DNA of 64,000 bases from contig CAJNDS010000768.1 of NCBI GenBank assembly GCA_905221605.1, positions 1-64,000 on the forward strand. Direction: 5' to 3'. Source of the stretch: Symbiodinium natans. Its lineage: Eukaryota; Sar; Dinophyceae; Suessiales; Symbiodiniaceae. The notes beneath the pieces were generated by a model. It did no database searches and was not told where the DNA came from. It saw only the letters and a list, made by a program, of their open reading frames with translations. Numbering within the stretch: position 1 is the stretch's first letter; every line of letters starts with the position of its first letter. Below, one piece after another: positions 10,448 through 22,444 of this stretch. Both the position numbers and the translations under genes were made by a program.

Positions 10448-11727
10448 GACTTACTAGTACAGTCACTTGCACAACTCAGGAGCAGGCAGATTAGGCGTAT
10501 CGTGGACCCCTACCCCGAAACCCAAGCGAGCACCTCCTCAATCTCGGCATTGTTGAGCCACGCCTCCTGTGCTCAGCTGAGAAGGCGTGCAGAGTCACAG
10601 CAAGCAGCACCATGAACTATCCTTGTTGCATGATCTATCTCTGAGGCTGTCTTGGCTTGGCATCAACGCTCTCGTGCTTTGCTGCTTCGGTTGTCCACCC
10701 TCAAACCTTTAGTAATCGTACCCTGGACTGGTCAACAACTGGACCAGCATGTGACGTGGTGTGCAGACACCAGTGAGTGGTCCCGGCAGGAAGAACACGG
10801 CCCAGGAGCATTCCACCTCGTATCAACTGCCATAAGTTGCGCGCTACTGAGCTACTTCATGAGGCGGCTGTCGGCGAATGTGCTTGTTCACCAGAATCTG
10901 AAAAAAACTAGCAAAAGCATCTCATACACATGGTTCCTAGCAAGCTGCTCCCAGGACATGTGACTCCGAGCTTTATCACACAGCTTCGTTTGCATATCTC
11001 AGACCTCGAGCATAGAATGATATTAACTTTGCTATGTTAGACGTACCGTGCCCATCACACTGAGTCTACGTTTTTTGTGCCGAACACGCGCATAGGTTGC
11101 CATGCAAAACCCTTACACCCTCAACACTGAAGTCAAACTCGTTCAGCCTTCAACTTTTCGAGGCCTACAACCTGCAATGACCTGCTCAGGCAAGTACCAT
11201 CGCAACAACTGCCAGGAGGAATTTGCGATGGGGGCGAGATACCTTTCCGGCTGAAGTGCTTTATATTTTGCGACCCAGAGTTCATGTGTTGTTTGTTGGC
11301 TGGTGGAGGGTAGTTTCGCAACTTTAGTTCCAAGATGAAGTGGCTTTTGTTGGCTTGGCCTGGGCAGATCGAAGACCTGTGGTCTTACAGTAGGGTTCCA
11401 GGATTCAGGACTTCCGGATGCCGAGACTCTTGCCGAAACTGTACAAATTCAGGGATGGCAACCATCGAATCCCTACCACAAAGATGCAGAAAGGAGCAGG
11501 CAGCAAGCCCGGTGCCCTTACATGCTTCTGGAAGAGTCTGGCTTGGCATGAACCTGACAAGTGCTAAAGCTGCCTTGTTCACAGGAAGGAAGCTTGTAGC
11601 ACAGTGTACAACATGCCGCAGGCGTGTGTTGAATTCTGAGGGAGAGCCGCCATGGGAATCTCTCCACCGATGCTACGTAGCTGTTTAATAGTTGCCTGAG
11701 TAGATAGGGTTTTGGGGGATTATTATG
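10448..11727. other. Gene-free unique sequence
   Basis: No repeat or supported gene. Open frames of 103 (10652-10963) and 117 (11335-11688) codons are unremarkable. Confidence 0.4.
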
Positions 11728-11752
11728 GTATATATATATATATATATATATA
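11728..11752. repeat. (TA)n microsatellite
   Basis: About 12 TA units, perfect. Confidence 0.95.
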
Positions 11753-13084
11753 AAGTATTCGCCTCGGCTTCCTGCCGAGAAGCGTTTGGAACAAGCAGAC
11801 ACGGATCCGTCTGCCCCCCCCCCCCACCCTGCGAGACCCCCTGGAGCTGCAAACCGATGCCATGGGTGGTCCCGCCTGTCGGCGGCTCCTGTAGAGGGGG
11901 CGCTCCAAAATGCGTGAATTTGGCTGGTTTGGGACTTTTTCCCCCTGTGAGAACCCCCGGAGCCCCGAGGACGCCTGGACCCTTCCTGGGACGCCCTCCC
12001 CTTCTTTCCATTTCCCAAAAACCATCTTTCCTCCTTTCCTGTCCGCGGGCCGGCCCGGCCGCCGAGGGGACGCGCGCAAGCGTTTACAATTTATTCCGAC
12101 CCCTATGTTGTCCAGGTGCTACTTGCAATGCTCCACCCAATCTCAGGGCTCGCATGTCCGTCTCTTTTTCCGGGCGCTGCACTTCAACACTCAGCAAACA
12201 GGGAAGCGAGCCTTCTCAAAATCACAAGGAATAGCGCGTCGGCCACCCAGAATAACGTCACCACAACAATGAAGTATGAAGAGTTATGATGCCAACGTTT
12301 TGCCATGTGCCCTGAGGCTTTGCCCACCACCAGAAAGGGAGGCCGACTGGGATGAGTCATGATGGTCTCTGCCGGTACTGCCTCAGCTGAATGCCACGGT
12401 ATAGCAAATACTTTTTGCTCCAGGGTTGAAAGGCTACGGGAAGCATCAAGACTTCACATTGTAAGCTGCAGCGGGTGGAGGGAGCTTTGCATGGCAACGT
12501 GGCGGTTGATCTAATTGTTTTGTCCCGCTGATGCACTCCGCGAAACACAAAATCGCGCGTCGCGGAACTTCAGCGCGCGCCTAGTCGCGGGCACGGCTGA
12601 ACCCTAAAATGTATAAGGCTGAAGTTTGTTAAGTTTTGTGTCTGTGAATGCGAGTTTAGGGCTCAGAGCTGAGGAAGGGTTGGTCCACAAGTATGATGTG
12701 GTTGGAGGGAGGTGAGCTTAAATAGGCTTGTGTTCAGGATTCAAGGGTCGAGGAAGGGCTGGGTCCTTCCCGGGATGCGTCAGACTCGCGCAGAACTTTC
12801 GCAGAGCTTCCCCTGCCTTGTGCTAGAAAGCGGAATTCTTAAACCGAGCCAAGCGCCAACAAATACATTCCTTTCGCAAGCCTGCTCGCGCATCTTTTTC
12901 TTGGACATGCACATACAAGGTTTCTTGGTATTCTCTATATTCCTTGTATACAAGGACCTTGAGATAAAGTGACATGTGCTCTGTCAGAGACGCGAAAACA
13001 AAAACGTCGTTGCTGCCGTTCCTTCGGTCTCCTCGGGGATCGGTTTAGTAATCCGCGGGGCCTCTGGTTTGCGGCTTCCGCTAA
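11753..13084. other. Gene-free stretch
   Basis: A C-run at 11814-11825 and a short HP-C-like fragment at 12091-12107. Overlapping frames of up to 169 codons occur on both strands in the GC-rich part (11725-12234) and are explained by base composition. Confidence 0.4.
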
Positions 13085-13105
13085 AAACCCTAAACCCTAA
13101 ACCCC
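13085..13105 (-). repeat. Short CCCTAAA array
   Basis: Three units, about 75 bp left of an HP-H element. Confidence 0.8.
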
Positions 13106-13179
13106 CAAGCCCTGAATGCCTCCGAGCCGGCCCAGCTGCCCAAAAACCTCCAGACTCCCTTCGACCTTCCTTTCTTGAA

Positions 13180-13303
13180 CTACGAATTGCTTAAGAACCC
13201 CGAAAAAAGGAAAAATCTTCGTCCTGATTAAGGGTAATATTATAGAGATTATGATTGTGTTTTTATGTTTTCACTTCTTTTGGGGTTCTTAAGCAAATAG
13301 TAG
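13180..13303. mobile_element. HP-H element, copy 2
   Basis: A 124-bp element with inverted ends CTACGAATTGCTTAAGAACC and GGTTCTTAAGCAAATAGTAG; the TTGCTTAAGAACCCC part is perfect. It is flanked by TGAA on both sides (13176-13179 and 13304-13307), a 4-bp direct repeat. The AT-rich interior has no coding frame. Paired with the copy at 2521-2669. Confidence 0.75.
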
Positions 13304-13480
13304 TGAATCTGGTCGAGAAGCCGATGCCGAACTTGCACTTCTTCCTCTTAGTCCTCCTCCACGGCGAAGGGCTTGTCCATGCGCTTGTAGTCCTGCCACC
13401 ATGCGGTTTGGGGTTTGGGCGCGTCCGGGTGGGTGGTTTTTTTGTGTTTTTTGGGTGGATGCGTGTGGGCTTTTGTTGGG

Positions 13481-13532
13481 GGTGTTGGGGGTTTGGGGGG
13501 TTTGGGGGGTTTGGGGGGTTTGGGGTGGATGT
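13481..13532 (+). repeat. TTTGGGGGG-type tandem repeat
   Basis: Four to five units of GGTTTGGGG/GGTTTGGGGGG, telomere-like but with longer G runs; the complementary frame gives an Asn/Pro repeat. Likely G-quadruplex-forming. Confidence 0.85.
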
Positions 13533-13685
13533 CAGGAGCCAATTTGTTAGGGCTGGAGACTCATCTGCCAAGTTTGGGCCCTTGCTGGCCCCATCAATTG
13601 GGTGTGATTTGTTCGGCAAGCCCCAGAAGCCCCACACGCCACAAGCCAAGAACATCCGCAAAATCTCTGCCCGCAAGACCGGCCA

Positions 13686-13757
13686 CCCTAAACCCTAAAC
13701 CCTAAACCCTAAACCCTAAACCCTAAACCCTAAACCCTAAACCCTAAACCCTAAACA
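13686..13757 (-). repeat. Interstitial CCCTAAA array, about 10 units
   Basis: Near-perfect heptamers, ending CTAAACACC. Confidence 0.95.
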
Positions 13758-13866
13758 CCAAACCGCAACCTGGACAGACCGCTGCATCTTCAGGGCTCTT
13801 AGCAGTGACTCGTTTCGTGCAACACGACGTAAACTTGACTCAACTTGGGGGCCTAGCCTGCCTCTT

Positions 13867-13955
13867 AGTTGTCCAGTAACCTGGGGGAACCTCAAGGTTA
13901 ACCTTTGGGATAATAAGGGGATTATATTACCCCAAAGAGGTTCAAGGTTACCTAC
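13867..13955 (+). mobile_element. HP-E hairpin element, copy 1
   Basis: Begins CTTAGTTGTCCAGTAACCTG and shows inverted ends GTAACCT..GAACCTC against GAGGTTCAAGGTTAC around a GGGGATTATATTACCCC centre. A second copy, with the same outer CTTAGTTGTCCA, lies at 27774-27878. The element runs into a TACTCTAC microsatellite that is only incipient in copy 2. Confidence 0.75.
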
Positions 13956-14029
13956 TCTACTACTCTACTACTCTACTACTCTACTACTCAACTACTCTAC
14001 TACTCTACTACTCTACTACTCTACTACTC
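13953..14029. repeat. (TACTCTAC)n microsatellite
   Basis: Nine or so 8-bp units with one TACTCAAC variant. It sits directly on the right edge of HP-E copy 1, which probably seeded it. Confidence 0.9.
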
Positions 14030-16463
14030 TGCCCTGTTAAGGCATCCCGGAGGCCTCGTAATGCAGGTGAGGGTGGCCAGGCTTGGGCAGGTAGTACTCG
14101 GGATAGTCGGGGTCGTGCGAGTTCGACATCCACAGGAAGTATGGATGCCACCTGAGCGGCGGATGTGGCGCTTGTCGGGTTTTGGAGCTTCCTGCGATCT
14201 AGGCCCTGGTCAGCTGTTTGAAAAAGCATGATCTACGTGTGCCACACCAACCCCATGACGCCATAGACTCCACACTCCAAATCTATCTGGTCATGACGTG
14301 GAGGTTCTCCTCTAGTGACTTATTTGTTGAATGCTATCCTGGCGCACCTGCCCGACTATATCTTGCTTCAAACTCACAACATCTAACACCTTTGTGGGTA
14401 CAGAACAATGCCGAGGCCTAGGCTACGTGCATAGCACTACCATCCTCACGCAATGTGTATACTCTGAGTTCACTGGAACTGGCGAGACCATTTTTGCCCG
14501 CTCCTTTACTATGCTGCACCGGGCAAATACTTCAGCATGCCACAGTGAACGGAAATCACTGAGAAGCCTGACCGATAGGAATATCAACCTGTGTAAACTT
14601 GTACACATGTATGAACATCAAGGTGGATGCTCAACCTGCAAACAAGGTGCGGGACGTTGTACTGAGCCTTGGTTCAGCGATCGAGAAAACGATATCTACA
14701 TATGTAGAACACCGAAAGCACGGCTCCAACAAAATGTTCTTGTTGCGCCCTGATCATTGAACTCAGTAGTTCATCGAATCATCGGTGCGCCTGGCAAACA
14801 CGACAATCGTTTCACATGCGTACTTTTCACCCCCATCCGCCCTGGCACATTCCCCCACCCTGTCCCACCCGTCTCGCCTGACAACGCACCGATGCAGGCT
14901 TTAGCTTTCGTGCACTTTCTGTGGAACGATTGCGCTGCGAAGGCGTGGCAAAATTCTGTGAAGGCCGTATACGGAAGCCCAGATGGCTTCGTAGAAGAGC
15001 TGCTCCATGCGCTAAGTCGATCTCAGTCGACGACAGCATGCAGGCAGGTAGCAATCCAGGTTCCACCACGCTCAGTGCGGCGACGATCCAAGTAGCGGGT
15101 CACCGGGTTGGCGTTCTCCTGCGGGGGCATAAACAGGACTCATAGGCCCGTAGGGCGGTTGTTCAACCTCACTCTATGGCTTTACCTGGGCCACCTCTTT
15201 GATGAACAACCCATGTAAGCAATGAGATCGTGTTCTTCTTTGGACGCTGCCCTCCTCGCCATAGCAATGTACAAAAGAGGCCAGTGCTAGTGTCTGCATG
15301 TTTCCCCGGTGCCCTCTGTACGCCCCGTGCCGCTTGCTGAGGCAGGAGCCCCCCTGCACGTGGTCATTTTCGACTTGCAACCCAGCACTTGCAACTCGCT
15401 ATACAACCTATAGTTAAAGCATGACTCTTCGTAAGTTGTCAAGACCTGTTCTAACACGTTCCCCAGATGAAAGTCGACATCCGGTGGCCGAAAATCATCG
15501 CTGGAACGCACCTGGGTGGCCTTCTGTCCCATGGCCCAGACATGCCCTTTGGGCTCGGCGAAGCAGGGAACACTTGCACGGCCACAGTGGAACTCAACAT
15601 GCAGAATCTTGGAGTGAGGAGGAGCGCGGGGGCTGCGCGAGCGTGAGCCCTGGGTGCGGACACGGTGCATACATTCGCAGACACCCTTCTCGACTGCAAT
15701 GATGCTAGTAAGTATCCAACCCAACATGCGGAAGGCATGGGGAGAGCAGCAGCAGCAGCACAACACGACGCCTAGGCTCCGACTTGATACTGGGGTCTGG
15801 TGCCACGCATGACAATGCCCGGTTGCACTGTACGTCTGACTTTTTGGATGCTGCCGGTCCTGACGTTCACGCTCGCGGTTTGCCTGCATCCACTCGACAG
15901 TATATCGCTTCGGCCTGACAGCAGCAAGATAACGCCCAGCAAATCACAGGGCAAACTGCACCGTAAATCTCACTGGAGCATACTACGACATTTGATTCAT
16001 GTGACTCTGTTTGCGGTGCGCACATGCCGAAGTAACTCATGAGAAGTCGATTTGCAGTGTGGGGATGGCTTCGGGACAGCCGGCCTGATCCCAACGCTGC
16101 CCGCATTCTGGAAGAAAGTCTGGCAACGGGCTCGCACATGCATGTGTAGCGTGCAAACAGGAACTGACGCATGAGCCGCCAGTCTCATGCAGACTGAAAC
16201 ATCATCAACTGCCCAATCTCTCTGCTCTCTCTCTTTTGCGGTAGCTTCTGTCCCAAAAACACCAAAGCAAATCGGCAGACTCACATGCATGCCTATGAAA
16301 TCAAGGTAGCGTTTCGCCAGGAGGGTGTTTAGATCAAGCACTCGCGCGCGCTGCAAAGGCATCTTGAGTCCCGGAGATTCGTCCCATCCCACGTCCCTGA
16401 AAGGCCAAGCCCCCGGCTGTTGCGATCTTAGATGCGGCATGAAGGCTGCTTACTTTGGAGCGG
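14030..16463. other. Gene-free unique sequence
   Basis: About 2.4 kb without repeats. It includes the longest second-rank frame, 200 codons on the minus strand at 15287-15889, which has a run of Cys but no motif I recognise. By length alone, a fraction of one such frame is expected by chance in the window. Confidence 0.4.
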
Positions 16464-16500
16464 GTTTAGGGTTTAGGGTTTAAAGTTTGGGGCTTAGGGG
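16464..16500 (+). repeat. Short degenerate TTTAGGG array
   Basis: Three good units, then TTTAAAG and TTTGGGG variants. Confidence 0.8.
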
Positions 16501-19500
16501 TGGGGGTCGAGTCCAGACTGGCGAGGTTGCAGGTTGAAGGCCAGAGTTCACGGTGGATTTTGGGGGGCAAGGGTGCAAGGGCCATCCGAAGGCGGGGTGC
16601 TCATGCAACTGGTCGCTTCTTCGAACTCACGAAATGTCCGCCGTTGAAAGATGATGCTACCTCATGTCTCTCCTGCAAACATGCAAAGAGGCAATGCATA
16701 CCCACGCCTTCCGCGAAGGCCCTACAAGCCAAGAGAAGCAGCTGTTCCATTCCAAGAGCTGCAGTGAACTACACCCAGAATCATGACTCAACCTCCCTCA
16801 ACCTCTTGTACTGCATACTTGAAGATCGCTGCCACGTGGCGATGGCAAACAGGCACATGATCGGCGAGGCAACCCATAGCCTGGGAAGCATCCGGCTTCT
16901 TTTTGCGGCTTGCATGGGCTGAATGATGCGGATGAAGGCCCAAACTTGCTACCTTCGCAAGTGACCCCTGCATTCGTGATATCAGAAGATGCCAATATAG
17001 CAATGTAAGAATAAGAAAAAGAAAAACACTTGTAGTATGTAACTTGTCTTCAATCAGACAGAAACCGACGGTGTTCTTGCGCCACGGAGGGGCAGTGTTT
17101 GAGGTTGTGCTGCACCGTTCTTTCAAGCAAGGCTCTTTCAAGCCATGTCATGTCCAACCTCAAGACTACTCCTAGTGCAAAAATGGCCTAACAAAAGCCC
17201 TGCCAGGCCAGACTTTTTTTCACCCTCAGCCCTGGAAAGAGGCCCAACGTGGGAGTCTTCAAGTCACTCAGCTTTTGATCAATTACCCCCCCAACACATC
17301 ACAAGACCCTGGGCTTAGGGTTTAGGGTGTAGGTGTTAAACATGAAGAAGTAGTTTTTGAAGTTATCAGGAAGCGTGTGCTCTGCGGCAAGGACACGGGA
17401 AGCTCTGCAGCCATGCCCAGTATGGAGGATAGTCCTGGTGCATTTGGTTTGGGGGCTTCTCTCGCAATGAGCCAAGTACTTCTGGGATTAGGACGTCAAT
17501 CCCTGTATAGTTCATATTTTTTCGGCGGATGCTGACAGGGGAGCATGTGGATTCGGGCTTGCATGATTTGAACTGAACTTGTGACCCGCGCATGCAGGAT
17601 TGGGATCTCGGCCTTCGTGGGTTCCTGTGCGCGCTACACAAGGGCTGTGAATTCTGCACTTTCCTGAAAGCAGAACATGTTGAGGGCGCTGTTTGATGCT
17701 TGATTGCTGAGGCGCTGCTTGGTTTTGAGTCTGAGAATTTCAGCTCCTCCCTTGCTGAAGACATGGGCCACAAGCCGCCCAAGCCAACATGAAAAACTCT
17801 GAACTATTGGGATGGCTGCGGGGTCATGGTCTCTATTCAAGACCCCCAGCAAAAACCCCAAAAGTCATACAGAGCAACTGGTGGGCTGGTTCTAGCATTG
17901 CCAGCATCTGAACTGTCGGGTTCGGGATGTTCCACCTTCACGTGAGGGCTTCGCTTAGTGTGCGGGGGCTTGTAAAAAGTTAGCTCGTCACTGTTTGCCA
18001 TTTGCTGCCTGCCCTTCTGCAGTCTCCGTCTTCAAGCTGTAAGCTTCTGGGAGTCTGGATTTGTCTGTGAGGGTCTGGCAACATCTCTAGCTTTGGCACT
18101 TCTTTCGATCTGACTGGAAAGAGAAAAGTTGTGGAGGCGATGGGCACAGCCCCCTCTACAAAGCAAGAAGGCCACGTGTCCAGTTAAGGAGCTCGAGAAA
18201 CAATGCACCTGGACAAGGTGTGGTCAACAACAGTCTACAGGGTAGAGCAGGGTCAGGACAAGTTCAGCATGACGCAACAAAGTCTCACGGAAGAATCAGG
18301 CGACAAGTCGAACCGCCACAGGGTCGACAAAACGTTGTGAAGTACTGGGATTTGTGGCGCTCTTGCCTTGCAAGTAATGCTCATGCGGGCAAAGTGTCCT
18401 AAACAAGCTTCAGGGCTTCCGATTTGGGTTGAAGGCCTGGTGCAGTGGATGGAGCGTGTGCGATTTAAGAAGACACAGGTATCGTCGAACCCACCCTGCG
18501 TGCCCATCCGTCCTGCGCAAACTCACCGTAGTAGACGGTGTGGAATCTGAGTGGACAAAGGCTATGGGACTTCGGCCGGTGCTGTTGCCAGGCCAAACTG
18601 TCAGTGGGCTCTCACAGCAGCGAAATGATGGTGCACGATCCAGTAGCAAATCTTGCGTCTGCTCTAATATCCAGCAAATCCGTGGATGTCCTCTGCTGTA
18701 AGATGTGAAGCTGTGACCGCTGTGACCCTCAACTTCAATAAGCTTTGTGACGACTTGTATCGTTGGCGCAGGGTCTCGGCAGCCAGCTCTCAACCGACCC
18801 TTGACGCCGACAGCCAAATAGTACCGCTGGGGATTCGGCATGCCGGCAGGCATCAGCACCCAGTGCTCCCAGTCCTCCGGACGTCATTGAAAGTTCACTC
18901 CATCGTTTTCCAGTGTATTTGCCGGTTGGTTCGAGTAACATGCAGAAGTATCTGTCTACTACAGGACAATCTGATTTCACAAGCTAACCCAACGCTCGCG
19001 GTCTTTAGCGGAATTCGGGCTGGCTCACGCGGGTAAAACCCGAGACCCCACCCGGACCCGTCCAAACGTTTTCAACTTCATCTCTCCGCCCACCCCTGCC
19101 CAGTTGCCACAATTCCCTCGAGTATAGACCTTGCACACTCGGAATTATTTTGTGGTTCCTGCAGTCGGGGCTGATGCAGCTGTGCCCCCCAAAAGCTCCA
19201 ACTGAAATGAGTTGTTCCTGAAAGCCTGACATCCTGGTACAAAAGCCAGGTCAGGAGTAAGGTCAGGGTTTAGGAGTTCAGGGCCCTCATGGGCCCTCTC
19301 AGGCGCCGGCGTAGCCGTGGTCCCAAACTGGCTGATGAAGCGGGTACCTGGAAAGCGTGGCCAGCCTTCTATGAGCATGTAGATCTTGTACTGTAGCCGA
19401 GGAAAAACCACAAAATCCAACAAGCAGCTTCAGGCAACAAACTGTTCCAGTATTGAGAAGCAACCTGCACTGAGCAAGTCCTGAAGACGCGCTGATTTGC

Positions 19501-19695
19501 ATGGCGGTTTTGTAGTGGTTTGACGCCAGGCCTTCATGACCCCCACTTCCAACACCCCATGCTCGCATTTCCCAGAAGAAGGTTACAGCAGAAACTCAAG
19601 AGCCCAGACTACTCCGAACGTCGAACCTTGTAGCTGAGTCATAGAAATTCGTTAAATCTCCATTGAACTCCAAGCCCTCGGACAATACATACTCT
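16501..19695. other. Gene-free stretch, nearly repeat-free
   Basis: Only a two-unit TTTAGGG remnant at 17315-17332. Open frames reach 149 codons (18410-18859 minus) with no recognisable domain. Confidence 0.4.
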
Positions 19696-19793
19696 GGGGG
19701 TTGACGATAATAGGGGTACATTATCGGGGTCCTTACGAGAAAGGGTCCTTGCTATAAGGGCTATATTTGGGTCCCTTAAAACCGCAAACCCCC
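19696..19793 (-). mobile_element. HP-A element, copy 3 (reverse orientation)
   Basis: Read on the minus strand it gives GGGGGTTTGCGG, then CCCAAATATAGCCCTTATA, then GGACCCCGATAATGTACCCC, ending TCGTCAACCCCC, in family order. Flanks (CTCT, ATAA) do not match, so no target duplication is visible. Its right end abuts the left end of HP-K. Confidence 0.72.
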
Positions 19794-20072
19794 ATAATGT
19801 TGACTTCACATTAGGAATTCCCGCCGCAATTATAAAATCCAGCTGCCAGAAAACAATAATGTAGCCCGCCACAATTATAAAATCCAGCCCGGAATATTCT
19901 TCTAAAAGTGATCCCCCAGAAGCTCGCAGTAGAGGCTCACTTAGCCCACTGTGGTGGCACCGGGACAGCTAGACCTACCAGGATTGAGGCGGATATTATT
20001 GAGGAGGCCCTGGCCGGAGAGATTGATCAATGAAGGGGGGGGGGGGATTTATTAATGCGAAGTCAACATTAT
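19794..20072. mobile_element. HP-K element with 20-bp inverted ends
   Basis: Bases 19794-19813 and 20053-20072 are reverse complements with one mismatch (ATAATGTTGACTTCACATTA against TAATGCGAAGTCAACATTAT). The 279-bp interior contains a direct repeat of CGCCRCAATTATAAAATCCA at 19822 and 19867 and a G run at 20036-20046. No coding frame. A single copy only, so the element call is inferred from the ends. Confidence 0.55.
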
Positions 20073-20465
20073 CCAAAACGCCAAGCTCAGAAACCCTCAC
20101 AGGGCAGGCACTTCTTCGGAGTGCCATCCGGCTCGAACTCCGGGGGAGGGGGCGGCGGGATGTGCAGGAACCTCGCTCAGAGTCTGCTTCATGAATTTGA
20201 GCTCTCCACTGTGGGACAGAATGGGTGCTTGCGGTTTCCACACGAGCATTCGCCGAGTTTGGGGGCCCAGCGGTGGCGAACCGCCGAGACGTGCGGCGGA
20301 GGTCGCCACCTTACGCAGCGGCGACAGCATTTTGGGGTTGTATGAAAGCCCCGTTTTAAATCTATTCATCCGTTCTAGGGTTATCGTTTTTTCTTGATTA
20401 TCGTTTAGAGGGTGTTGGGAACAACTTACAACTTCATGTCTTAGAACAGATCATTTCGTTGATCG
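20073..20465. other. Gene-free unique sequence
   Basis: Nothing recognised; overlapping frames of 68-96 codons on both strands. Confidence 0.4.
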
Positions 20466-20581
20466 TAGTACAAGCTTAGTACTGGAGCCGCCATCCCGTG
20501 AGCCGGCTGGCTTTTCATTGATTTTCAGTACAAGATAGTACAAGCTTAGTACGGGAACCGCCGTCCCAGTGAGCGGGCTGG
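20466..20581. repeat. 70-bp direct repeat, two copies
   Basis: TAGTACAAGCTTAGTAC, itself nearly palindromic, is followed by a GC-rich block ending GGCTGG. The pattern occurs at 20466 and 20536 with a few substitutions. Confidence 0.8.
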
Positions 20582-21575
20582 ATTACGGCACGTATATGAA
20601 CTACTTGTGGAGTTGGTCGTTCTTACCCCCCGCGGTTTGCCCACCTCCACATGGAACGACTTCTCGAAAGATCGTGCGGCAGCTTTTGGAAATATCCAGC
20701 GGCTACCGGACTTCTGTCTGGTAAGAACAGGGGTACTGCAATCACATCGCAAGGTCGCATGTCAGACAACATAGGCTGTTGGTTTGGGGTTTAGGGTTCA
20801 GGACCGTTTAGGGACTGCATCATGAGCAACTAACGAAGGGTTGTCGTCGATGCTTATTGTTTAAGAACCTTGGTTCTGTTGCTCATGCCCAGCATCGAGC
20901 CACCCAATTGTTCGTTAACCATCGGGACTCCTGATATTTGTTCTTCTATTGTAGGTGTTTGCGCTTGGCGTGAATGACCTTGAAAGACCCGAGCACAAGC
21001 TTTCAAGGAAGATGCGTGACAACGAATGTGCACACACACACACACCATAAGCCTCAAGACCCAAGCTCCGAGCAAGATTCCCCGATCTTTATCGAACCCT
21101 GCGCAGCTCTCAGCCTGAGATAACTTTGACATACAGCAGCAGAAAAAACCGGACTTGAACCCAAAAAACCTCACCAGCCACCATGCGCCCTGCAGCTGGG
21201 GCCGGAACTCCACGGAAGCCCGGAGAGACCAGACGAGCCCGAGCAGCTCGCACCAACAAAGTCATGGCTCACCTGCACACGTGTTTTCATATGCGCTTCC
21301 TGTTAGGACTCGGCTTTTCAGCCCGTGCAGTCATTCTGTGCAATTACCTTTCAGGGTCGAGGAGTAGTGGGGCTTAGCCATACTGCTTTCGCGGCTACTC
21401 ATTTCTGATTTCTTCCGGGTAAAGATGGGACTTTCCGGCCGTCGCCCCCTTCCCATCTTATGACGGTACCATGTAAGGGCCCATCCCCCCCACACGTCGA
21501 TCACAACCAGGCACAGCTTGGGCCTGAAAACATGATCGCTGCTCTCTAGCGGCGGCAACAGGGAGAAGCACAAAA
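20582..21575. other. Gene-free stretch
   Basis: A single TTTAGGG remnant near 20787 and a short (CA)n at 21033-21046; nothing else. Confidence 0.4.
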
Positions 21576-21639
21576 ACCCTAAACCCTAAACCCTAAACCC
21601 TAAACCCTAAACCCTAAACCCTAAACCCTAAACCCTAAA
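21576..21639 (-). repeat. Interstitial CCCTAAA array, about 9 units
   Basis: Perfect heptamers between unrelated unique sequences. Confidence 0.95.
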
Positions 21640-21807
21640 ATTCCAAGAACAGCTTCCAACACCAAAAGTATCAAGGTCCGTTACAAGAAGGTTCCTGGAA
21701 AGAACGGCAGATTGGGCACCTGATGCGGCCACGCGCACTGGGCAGCTGTTTGAAAGCTTCGTGAAGCTGAGCCCAAAATGCGGCGTTCTCAACTGTTCCA
21801 AGCCAGA

Positions 21808-21872
21808 AACCCTAAACCCTAAACCCTAAACCCTAAACCCCAAACCCCAAACCCTAAACCCTAACTAAACCC
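21808..21872 (-). repeat. Interstitial CCCTAAA array with CCCCAAA units
   Basis: About 9 units, two of them CCCCAAA; 170 bp from the preceding array, same orientation. Confidence 0.93.
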
Positions 21873-22008
21873 TTCTGGCCCACAAGGCTTCGCTTATAGG
21901 ACCCCAGTTGGGGATCCTGATGCGTGCAACCAAGGCCTCACTTCTTCCTATCCAGGGTGTGGTCATGAGGACTTCCAGAGACATCTGCATAAAGTAATGA
22001 TTAGAACA

Positions 22009-22103
22009 GGGTTTTGGGGGGGGGGGGGGGGTAAAATTCTAGTAAAACTACAAAGGGACCATAAGGGAACACGATTAGTAACTATTCCGCGGACCCCTAT
22101 ATT
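22009..22103. mobile_element. HP-C element, copy 2
   Basis: The right half matches copy 1 (GATTAGTAACTATTCCG, then GACCCCTATAT). The left end is dominated by a G run at 22016-22031, which may be an expanded terminal G cluster. Confidence 0.55.
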
Positions 22104-22250
22104 CCCCCTCCAAACATGTATGCTCTTGAAGTTCCAAGGCCCCAAAGCCCTCGACCAGGTGCTTCATCTCCTTGATGGGCAACCCATTCAAAGTTGGCTT
22201 GAACCTTTTCCTTGATAAGACTTTCTTGACAGAAGTCGAGCCTAAACCCC

Positions 22251-22347
22251 CTGGTTCTTAGTAGGGAATGAGGGAATGAAGGCCCTACATATACCCTTAA
22301 AGGGATTATATAGGGCCCTCATTCCCTCATTCCCTACTAAGAACCAG
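22251..22347. mobile_element. HP-D near-perfect hairpin, arms about 46 bp
   Basis: The left arm begins CTGGTTCTTAGTAGGGAATG. The right arm is its reverse complement with few mismatches, ending at 22347 in CTAAGAACCAG. Only a few bases separate the arms (CCCTTAAAGGG centre). Low arm divergence suggests a young insertion or a locus kept as a hairpin. Only one copy here. Confidence 0.78.
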
Positions 22348-22444
22348 CCAGTAAACCCAATCCTCTGAACTCGGTCAGAAACCTGAATTGGCTGCGCACG
22401 TGGACTGCACGGCGTCTGGCAAGCCAAGGACCTGTGTTGCAGGA

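Noticed and set aside
13263-13676. 137-codon proline/asparagine-rich minus-strand frame
   Set aside because: It runs through the right end of HP-H and the TTTGGGGGG repeat; its composition follows from those repeats.
15287-15889. 200-codon minus-strand open frame as a gene
   Set aside because: At roughly 3 stop codons per 64, the six frames of 64 kb should give a few frames of 150-200 codons by chance. This one has no domain, is overlapped by others and has no supporting context.
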